11,750 nt of DNA from DASUGM01 sp036274055 (GTDB lineage Bacteria; Acidobacteriota; Vicinamibacteria; Vicinamibacterales; SCN-69-37), in assembly GCA_036274055.1 (NCBI GenBank), contig DASUGM010000118.1:1-11750 (forward strand), given 5' to 3'. This document shows positions 7,350-11,750 of this stretch, one piece after another; position 1 is the first letter of the stretch, and each line of letters starts with the position of its first letter. A program made the position numbers and the translations under genes. Under the pieces are notes generated by a model, which had not been told where the DNA came from, made no database searches, and worked only from the letters and a program-made list of their open reading frames with translations.

Positions 7350-8843
7350 CTACTGCGCCACGCGGCCGATGCGGATGTCCCGCGATCCCGCCGGCAAGGT
7401 GTAAAGGCTGCCGTCGTCGGCAATCGTCCAGTCGCGCGGCCGGATGGCGCGCAGGTCGTGCGCGAACAGCCGGCGGGCGATGAAATTGTCCGGAGTCGGA
7501 AGCAGGTGATAGAAGACCAGCAGCTTCACGCCGGCCATGTTGGCGAGCTCGCCGGCTTCCGTCGGCGAGATGTGGTAGTCCTGGATGTCGTGCATGATCA
7601 TCGCCTGACGTTCGCGCGACACGTTCGTCGCCGCGGTTTGCAGCGCCTTGACCATCGAGCGTGAGATCGCCTCGATCACCAGCAGATCGGCGTCCTTCGC
7701 GGCCATCGCCAGCGGCGGGTGGTACTTCAGGTCACCGCTCACGACCACCGAACGCCCCTTGTAATCGAAGCGGTACGCATAGGCCGGCACGACCGGGTCG
7801 TGATTGACCTCGATCGCGGTGATGCGCACGCCGTTTTCCTCGAGGACGATCGCGGTGCGATCGCGGGCGCCGGTCTCTTCGCCGTCCATCTCCACCGTCT
7901 GCGGCACCAGCGGCCACGCCTCCGGTGACATCCAGCGGGCGGTGTGATGCGCGGTGCGGTAGGTCTGGTCGGCGCGGTACGCGTCGTTGAAGCCGCCGAC
8001 GACGCGATCGACACCGGGACCGCCATAGACGTTGAGCGGCTGCTGGCGTCCGTTGGCCCAGGTCTGCAGGTTCGCTTCGCCGAGGTCGCCGATGTGATCC
8101 GAGTGGAAGTGCGTGAGCAACACGCCGCCGATCTGCGCGAGCGGCACGCCCCAGGTGACCAGGTTTTCCACCGACTCCGGGCCGACGTCGACGAGATAGA
8201 ACTTGCCGCCGGCAAACACGGCTGCACACGCCTTGGCGCGCGACGCGCTCGGCAGCGGCGCCGACGATCCGCACACCGCGACGCGCAGCGCGTCCTCGTC
8301 AAGGAGCGCCGCATTGCTGCGCGTCATGTTGTCGGCGGCGCCTCTGTTGAACAGCCACTGCTCGACGGTTGGATTGAGGACGGCCGCCGTGGCGGCCGCC
8401 ACCAGACCCAGCGCGATGCCGGCCACGGCGAGCCGGCGCCGCGAACCCGCCGGCGTAACCAGGCTGTCGCCGGAGCGGCGTGCGTACAGCGCGAGCGCCA
8501 CCGCCGCGGCGACCTCGAGCGCGAGCGAACCCAGGTGCGCGTTGGCGGCGCCCGACGTGATCGCACCAATGACGCGGCCGGACGCAATCGCACCGAGCAC
8601 AATCGCGCCCGCCGTCGCAAGTGACTGACGCCTGGTGAACGCCGCGGCGAGCGCGATCACGCCGAGGCTGACGAACAGGCCGCCGAGGTCGGCCTGGAGG
8701 CTAACGAGCCCAGGCACCCCGAGGGCGGCCAGGTTGAACGTGTCCCCGGCCTGATCCGGCGCGAGCCAGAACCGCAGACCGAGTCCGGTGAACAGCAGGC
8801 CGAAGCCGGCGACGACGAACCGAAGCAATGACTTGATACGCAT
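7350..8843 (-). CDS. Membrane-anchored metallo-beta-lactamase-fold hydrolase with N-terminal DUF4345-like membrane domain
   Basis: Predicted two-part protein of 497 residues. Residues about 7-27, 50-70, 75-98, 103-121 and 138-156 form five hydrophobic segments. The first four resemble small DUF4345-type membrane proteins (LRFWLAPD, LQADLGGLFVSLG). Positive clusters (MRIKSLLR, RRQ at 71-73, ARR and SRRR around 121-137) fall on one side, so the positive-inside rule puts the C-terminal enzyme in the periplasm. From about 187 it is an MBL fold of the RNase Z/arylsulfatase-like branch: VAVCGSSAPLPS, FYLVDVG, the metal motif THFHSDHIGDL (H245, H247, D249, H250), VNHDP (H348), SGDLKYHP (D371), a family-typical DYHISPTEAGELA (H424), and FYHLLP (H446). 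All metal ligands appear intact, so activity is expected; the substrate is unknown. The ATG at 8843 has AAGGAG six bases upstream. It is the first gene of the four-gene operon. Confidence 0.9.
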   Translation of the reverse strand: MRIKSLLRFVVAGFGLLFTGLGLRFWLAPDQAGDTFNLAALGVPGLVSLQADLGGLFVSLGVIALAAAFTRRQSLATAGAIVLGAIASGRVIGAITSGAANAHLGSLALEVAAAVALALYARRSGDSLVTPAGSRRRLAVAGIALGLVAAATAAVLNPTVEQWLFNRGAADNMTRSNAALLDEDALRVAVCGSSAPLPSASRAKACAAVFAGGKFYLVDVGPESVENLVTWGVPLAQIGGVLLTHFHSDHIGDLGEANLQTWANGRQQPLNVYGGPGVDRVVGGFNDAYRADQTYRTAHHTARWMSPEAWPLVPQTVEMDGEETGARDRTAIVLEENGVRITAIEVNHDPVVPAYAYRFDYKGRSVVVSGDLKYHPPLAMAAKDADLLVIEAISRSMVKALQTAATNVSRERQAMIMHDIQDYHISPTEAGELANMAGVKLLVFYHLLPTPDNFIARRLFAHDLRAIRPRDWTIADDGSLYTLPAGSRDIRIGRVAQ

Positions 8844-8869
8844 GAAGCTCTCCTTCGGGTCAGGAAGGA

Positions 8870-8885
8870 GGCAATGCGGAGGCCA
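8870..8885 (-). promoter_or_regulatory. Candidate sigma-54 (-24/-12) promoter of the MBL operon
   Basis: Read on the minus strand, TGGC (8885-8882), seven bases, then TTGC (8874-8871) match the most conserved -24 and -12 bases of sigma-54 promoters with exact spacing (GG-N10-GC). The bases between, CTC where ACG is the consensus, do not match, and the base after TTGC is C rather than A or T. With GC at -13/-12 the transcript would start near 8859. That gives a 16-base leader containing the AAGGAG ribosome binding site (8855-8850) before the ATG at 8843. A sigma-54 activator is encoded at 3814-4782. Confidence 0.5.
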
Positions 8886-8956
8886 GGTGCGCGGGCGCCA
8901 GTTTGGCGGTTTTCAGGCCTGTTTTGAAGAGTTGCTCAAGAACGCCCGGGCCAGAG

Positions 8957-8972
8957 TGAACCGATCGGTTCA
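8957..8972. promoter_or_regulatory. Perfect 16-base palindrome TGAACCGATCGGTTCA, candidate operator or enhancer
   Basis: The site is exactly self-complementary over 16 bases. It overlaps the last codon and stop of the GlxA-type gene (stop at 8972-8970) and lies upstream of the MBL operon. Its centre is about 105 bases upstream of the transcript start predicted from the -24/-12 element, a usual distance for a sigma-54 enhancer. The form also suits a TetR/MarR-type or other dimeric regulator. As RNA it could form a six-pair stem with a GAUC loop, but no T run follows on either strand, so an intrinsic terminator is unlikely. I saw no second full copy in the window. Confidence 0.5.
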
Positions 8973-9929
8973 ACCTGCCCGGCGAATCTCTCTGACGCCA
9001 TGGCCGAGGTGGCGTCGCAGGAGCGTCCGCAGCGTGACTCCGTCCGCATAGCCGACGCGCTCCGCGATCTGATCGACGCTCGCATCGCTCGTCTTCAGCA
9101 GATGCACCGCGCGCTCCACTCGCAGACTTTGAAAATACGCCAACGGTGATTTGCCCAACACCGCGTGCAGGCGACGCGCCAGCGTTCGCTTGCTGGAGGC
9201 GACGGCTTTCGCCGCCTCGTCGAGCGAGAAGCCATGCGCGAGCCGGTTCCGGGCCCACCGTTCGAATCGTTCGACCAGCGGATCGTTGTGAATCAGGTGA
9301 TCGGTCAGGACATACGCCGACTGTGACGGCCGCGAGTCGACAATCAGATACTTCGCCGTCAGCGCGGCGAGTTTCGGACTCTGCTGCCGAATCAGCCAGA
9401 ACGCCAAATCCATGTGACTCAACGCCGCGCCGGCGGTGACGATCCTTCCTGCCTTGACGAGCATGTGTGACTCGTCCAGCAGCACGGTGGGATAGCGAGT
9501 GCGGAACAGCGGAGCCAGCCACCAGGTCGTGGTCGCAGGACGATGATCGAGCAGGCCGGACTCGGCGAGCACGAACGTTCCAACGCAGGCCGCGCTCATC
9601 GTCGCTCCGTGATCGGCCCACTGCCGCAGCAGCGCCGCCGCATCGCGGACGTCGGGCCTCGCCAAGGCTCGCTGCAACGGGTCGGGCATCTTGAACCCAA
9701 TCGCCGGGACGACAACGCAATCCGGAGCCCGCTTTCCCACGGGACGCACGGGCACCGTGAGGCCTTGCGACGTCTTGACGGTCCTGCGGACGCCGACGAC
9801 GCTGACGTCGAACCGGCAGGAGGAAAGACCCGACAGATCCGCGAGTTCGTTGGCGGTCTGGAAGGCATCGAGGACCGTCGCCAAGCCGGTGTCGAAGACG
9901 CCCTCCAACGCGAGCACGGAAACGCGCAT
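8970..9929 (-). CDS. GlxA-type transcriptional regulator (DJ-1/PfpI-like domain plus AraC HTH)
   Basis: Predicted DNA-binding regulator of 319 residues in the GlxA group. The N-terminal amidotransferase-like domain (about 1-190) starts with MRVSVLALEGVFDTGLATVL. It carries the elbow SAACVGTFVLAESGLLDHR with C115; the residue after the Cys is Val, not His, so it is probably a ligand-sensing rather than catalytic domain. RPATTTWW (130-137) is also group-typical. The AraC-type region (about 226-315) has two helix-turn-helices, FSLDEAAKAVASSKRTLARR and SVDQIAERVGYADGVTLRTLLRRH. The ATG at 9929 fits the family's usual N-terminus but has no Shine-Dalgarno (GTTATTGAC precedes it); see the promoter entry for a possible leaderless start. 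It lies 126 bases upstream of, and codirectional with, the MBL operon, and divergent from the monooxygenase-like gene, both plausible targets. Confidence 0.93.
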   Translation of the reverse strand: MRVSVLALEGVFDTGLATVLDAFQTANELADLSGLSSCRFDVSVVGVRRTVKTSQGLTVPVRPVGKRAPDCVVVPAIGFKMPDPLQRALARPDVRDAAALLRQWADHGATMSAACVGTFVLAESGLLDHRPATTTWWLAPLFRTRYPTVLLDESHMLVKAGRIVTAGAALSHMDLAFWLIRQQSPKLAALTAKYLIVDSRPSQSAYVLTDHLIHNDPLVERFERWARNRLAHGFSLDEAAKAVASSKRTLARRLHAVLGKSPLAYFQSLRVERAVHLLKTSDASVDQIAERVGYADGVTLRTLLRRHLGHGVREIRRAG

Positions 9930-9966
9930 GTCAATAACGGTATCAATGATGGCATTTTTGTCAATA
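9929..9966. repeat. Direct repeats TGTCAATA (two copies, 30 bases apart) with an imperfect copy between
   Basis: TGTCAATA occurs at 9929-9936 and 9959-9966, in the same orientation and 30 bases apart. TATCAATG at 9941-9948 is a related copy between them. They occupy an AT-rich island between the divergent GlxA-type and monooxygenase-like genes. On the minus strand they read TATTGACA and overlap the proposed promoter and start codon of the GlxA-type gene. They may be binding sites for the GlxA-type protein or another regulator. Confidence 0.4.
9937..9964 (-). promoter_or_regulatory. Candidate promoter of the GlxA-type gene, possibly giving a leaderless mRNA
   Basis: On the minus strand a perfect TTGACA (9964-9959) is followed after 16 bases by TACCGT (9942-9937), which fits the loose TANNNT form of a -10 box. 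Seven bases separate that hexamer from the ATG at 9929, so transcription would begin at or next to the start codon. This agrees with the absence of a Shine-Dalgarno there. The -10 match is weak; the -35 is exact. Confidence 0.4.
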
Positions 9967-10047
9967 GTCCATGGCGAGCCGCGAGGCTACCCTCCTGATC
10001 TGGACCGCGGCTCCATGTCGGAGTCCTCGGAATCAAGGAGACACATC

Positions 10048-10356
10048 ATGAAGCTCGCACTGTTCGCCCGACTCGAAGCCAAGCCCGGCAAAGAGAACGA
10101 TGTCGTCGAGTTCCTGAAGCAGGGCCTCGCCCTGGCCAATCAGGAAGCGACGACGCTCATCTGGTTTGCCCTGCGCCTCGGCCCGACGACGTTCGCCATC
10201 TTCGATGCGTTCGCCGACGAAGCAGGACGGCAGCGTCACCTGGCCGGTCCGATTGCGCAGGCCCTGATGGCGCAGGCACCGGCGCTGCTCGCGGCTGCGC
10301 CGGACATCCAGCCGCTCGACGTCCTCGGCGCGAAGCTGCCGGCGAAATCGCTCTAG
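10048..10356 (+). CDS. Antibiotic biosynthesis monooxygenase (ABM)-like protein
   Basis: Predicted small protein of 102 residues with the dimeric ferredoxin-like ABM fold (PF03992; YgiN-like quinol monooxygenases are members), cytoplasmic. It begins MKLALFARLEAKPGKENDVVEF, the usual first strand and helix of the fold. TTLIWFALRLGPTTFAIFDAFADEAGRQRHLAG follows, matching the family strand-strand-helix pattern with the conserved F-x-x-Y/F-x-x-E/D and a His before the second helix. The ATG at 10048 is chosen over upstream in-frame starts because AAGGAG (10035-10040) sits seven bases before it and the fold starts there; the longer frame runs into the divergent GlxA-type gene. Its stop overlaps the stop of the convergent CYTH/Ppx gene. 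Oxidation of quinols or aromatics is a family possibility only. Confidence 0.8.
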   Translation: MKLALFARLEAKPGKENDVVEFLKQGLALANQEATTLIWFALRLGPTTFAIFDAFADEAGRQRHLAGPIAQALMAQAPALLAAAPDIQPLDVLGAKLPAKSL

Positions 10357-11750
10357 CCGAAGCGCTCTGCCAGCAGCCCGTGACGCAAGCCGCGGTCGCT
10401 GACCGTCAGTCCGTGCTTGCCCAGCAGTGCCATCACCGTGCGGACAATGCACGCGCCGGCGAGGATCACGTCGGCGCGCCTGGGCTGGAGGCCGACGATG
10501 GCGCGGCGCTTCTCCAGCGGCGTCGTGCGGTAGATCTCGATTTGCCGATCGATCTCGTCGCGCGTGAGCGCGGCGCCCTGGATCTTGTCGGGATCGTACG
10601 TGGCCATGGCGGAACTGACGGCCGCCAGATTGGTCACCGCCCCACCCATGCCGACCAGCGTGTCGGGCTGCGCGCGGCCGGCGATGCGCGAGAGATCGAC
10701 GGCGATCGTCTGCATCGCGTCGCGCAGCACTTCGGCGGTGACCGCGCCATCGAGCCTGAAACGCTCGGTGTAGCGCACCGCGCCGACGTTGACGCTGAAT
10801 CGTTCAGCGACGCGGTCGCCCGCGCCAAAGGTGAATTGCGAGCTGCCGCCGCCGCTGTCGAACACCACCAGGTCGCCGGTGGCGAGCGGCAGCCCGCGGC
10901 GCACCGCCAGGTACGCGAGTCGACCTTCCTCATCGCCGCTGACGACCTCGACCTTCACGCCGGTGCGCGCGCGGATCGTCTCGAGCACGTCGGCGGAGTT
11001 CCTGGCCATCCGCAGGCCGGCCGTGCCGACCGCGGCGACGGCGAGGCAGCCGGCCTGGTGTGCTTCGTCGACCATGCCTTTGATCGCGACGGCGGTCCGC
11101 TCCGCTGCTTCTTCGGTGATCGAGCCGCCTTCCTTCAATCCTTCGCCGAGGCGCGACAGCTCCGCACGGTCGGCCACGGTATGCCATGCGCCGTCCGCGC
11201 CGGGCTCGGCGATGTGGAACTTCACCGAGTTGGTGCCGACGTCGAGCACCGCGTATCGTGGCGGCCGGCCCGAGAGCGTCGCGGCCAGGCCGCGTGAATA
11301 ATTTGTATTGACGTAGCCCGACAAGCCGAGTGATTCGACCGCGGCCACGACGGCGGCGGCGTCTTCCGCCTCGACCGCGATGGTTCGCGTCTCGACGCCG
11401 TCGACCGTGACATCGGACAACTCGGCCGTGCAGCCTCCGACGACGTACCGCACCCGCCGCTTGTGAACGCGGACAGGGCGAACCGTCCTCGTTCGCTGCG
11501 CTCGCACGCCGGATTGAAGCTCGGTGATCGCGGCCAGGAACTGGTCGAGCGTGTAGTCGTCGCGCGTCAATGCGGGCGTCGCGACCTGCATGGCTTTGAA
11601 CACGTCGCGGAGCATCGCGGCCTCGACCGGAAAGGCGGCCTTCATGACCGGCGTCCACAGCTCGAGACCGGCGTCATTCACCTGCTGAAGCACCTTGACG
11701 TCGAGCAGGCCGGCACGGATCTTGACGTTGCAGTCATTCTCGGTGAGCAG
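10353..11750 (-). CDS. CYTH-like/Ppx-GppA fusion, putative exopolyphosphatase (partial, 5' end beyond right edge)
   Basis: Predicted polyphosphate or pppGpp phosphohydrolase. The frame is open to the window edge (465 residues visible), so the start lies outside. A GTG at 11693 is not the start, because recognisable sequence (DCNVKIRAGLLDVKVLQQV) precedes and crosses it. The first 150 or so visible residues look like the C-terminal part of a CYTH/triphosphate tunnel domain: NVKIR, then KRRVRYVVGGCTAELSDV and TRTIAVEAED, alternating basic and acidic strands. From about residue 166 it is Ppx/GppA: YAVLDVGTNSVKFHI (phosphate loop 1, 170-175), AAVGTAGLRMARN (240-251), EVVSGDEEGRLAY with the probable catalytic Glu (268-280), and VVFDSGGGSSQFTF (phosphate loop 2, about 298-305). 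Then MGGAVTNLAAVS and a final LSDRGLRHGLL-type motif (VSDRGLRHGLLAE) close a complete short-form domain. The stop shares the palindrome CTAG with the convergent ABM-like gene. Confidence 0.9.
   Translation of the reverse strand: MLTENDCNVKIRAGLLDVKVLQQVNDAGLELWTPVMKAAFPVEAAMLRDVFKAMQVATPALTRDDYTLDQFLAAITELQSGVRAQRTRTVRPVRVHKRRVRYVVGGCTAELSDVTVDGVETRTIAVEAEDAAAVVAAVESLGLSGYVNTNYSRGLAATLSGRPPRYAVLDVGTNSVKFHIAEPGADGAWHTVADRAELSRLGEGLKEGGSITEEAAERTAVAIKGMVDEAHQAGCLAVAAVGTAGLRMARNSADVLETIRARTGVKVEVVSGDEEGRLAYLAVRRGLPLATGDLVVFDSGGGSSQFTFGAGDRVAERFSVNVGAVRYTERFRLDGAVTAEVLRDAMQTIAVDLSRIAGRAQPDTLVGMGGAVTNLAAVSSAMATYDPDKIQGAALTRDEIDRQIEIYRTTPLEKRRAIVGLQPRRADVILAGACIVRTVMALLGKHGLTVSDRGLRHGLLAERFG

Larger units (their letters stand above)
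4783..8859 (-). other. Predicted four-gene operon (MBL hydrolase, DJ-1/PfpI, MetA-like OMP, AIM24)
   Basis: Four minus-strand genes are packed without room for internal promoters. There are 10 bases between the first two, with the second Shine-Dalgarno overlapping the first gene's stop. An ATGA overlap joins the second and third genes, and a GTGA overlap joins the third and fourth. The predicted transcript would start near 8859 if the -24/-12 element at 8870-8885 is used. No intrinsic terminator is visible at the 3' end, where the last stop lies back to back with the stop of the convergent sigma-54 activator (TGATCA, 4780-4785). Co-transcription is inferred from spacing. Confidence 0.75.

Noticed and set aside
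7340..7423. Longer N-terminus for the DJ-1/PfpI protein
   Set aside because: It would overlap the MBL gene by 74 bases and add an Arg/Ser-rich, low-complexity segment; the ATG at 7339 has AGGAG at ideal spacing.
8896..8908. CGCCA-GTT-TGGCG inverted repeat and the nearby CAGGCCTG palindrome (8914-8921) as operators
   Set aside because: Arms of four to five bases are common at this GC content; nothing else supports them beyond lying upstream of the operon.
8957..8972. Palindrome as an intrinsic terminator of the GlxA-type gene
   Set aside because: The stem is only six pairs with a four-base loop, and no T run follows on either strand.
9691..10047. Longer N-terminus for the ABM-like protein
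   Set aside because: The extension is antisense to the GlxA-type gene; the ABM fold and a strong ribosome binding site fix the start at 10048.
11691..11693. GTG at 11693 as the start of the CYTH/Ppx gene
   Set aside because: The frame continues open to the window edge, and the upstream residues join smoothly into the CYTH-like domain.

Overview
The window is GC-rich (by eye about two-thirds GC), almost fully coding, and chromosomal in character. I see no tRNA, rRNA, CRISPR array, insertion sequence or integrase, and no gap over 300 bases lacks a gene. An ECF-like sigma factor coupled to a Ser/Thr kinase with WD40 repeats, together with the large number of signalling genes, suggests an Acidobacteriota-like bacterium (possibly Vicinamibacteria). 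That placement is inference from gene style, not a phylogenetic result.

Layout. (1) 1-3761, minus strand: an ECF-like sigma factor followed, with a 4-base stop/start overlap, by a large membrane Ser/Thr kinase whose C-terminal part carries at least 14 WD40 repeats and runs off the left edge. (2) 3814-4782, plus strand: a sigma-54 activator (AAA+ plus C-terminal HTH) with no sensory domain, divergent from the sigma factor across 52 bases. (3) 8843 down to 4783, minus strand: a tightly packed four-gene operon encoding a membrane-anchored metallo-beta-lactamase-fold hydrolase, a DJ-1/PfpI (Hsp31-like) enzyme, a secreted outer-membrane MetA/SphA-like protein and an AIM24-family protein. (4) 8970-9929, minus strand: a GlxA-type regulator (catalytically altered DJ-1 domain plus AraC HTH). 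(5) 10048-10356, plus strand: a small antibiotic-biosynthesis-monooxygenase-like protein. (6) 10353-11750, minus strand, running off the right edge: a fused CYTH-like plus Ppx/GppA polyphosphate enzyme.

The most interesting feature is a possible regulatory circuit. Upstream of the four-gene operon is a TGGC-N7-TTGC element (8870-8885) with exact sigma-54 -24/-12 spacing. Its predicted transcript start lies 16 bases before the first ATG, just upstream of a good Shine-Dalgarno. About 105 bases further upstream is a perfect 16-base palindrome (8957-8972), at a typical enhancer distance. The gene for a sensor-less sigma-54 activator lies immediately beyond the other end of the same operon, tail to tail with its last gene. 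A GlxA regulator directly upstream and a monooxygenase-like gene divergent from it complete what could be an inducible envelope or electrophile/aromatic response locus. The function and the regulatory link are inference; the sequence elements are directly visible.
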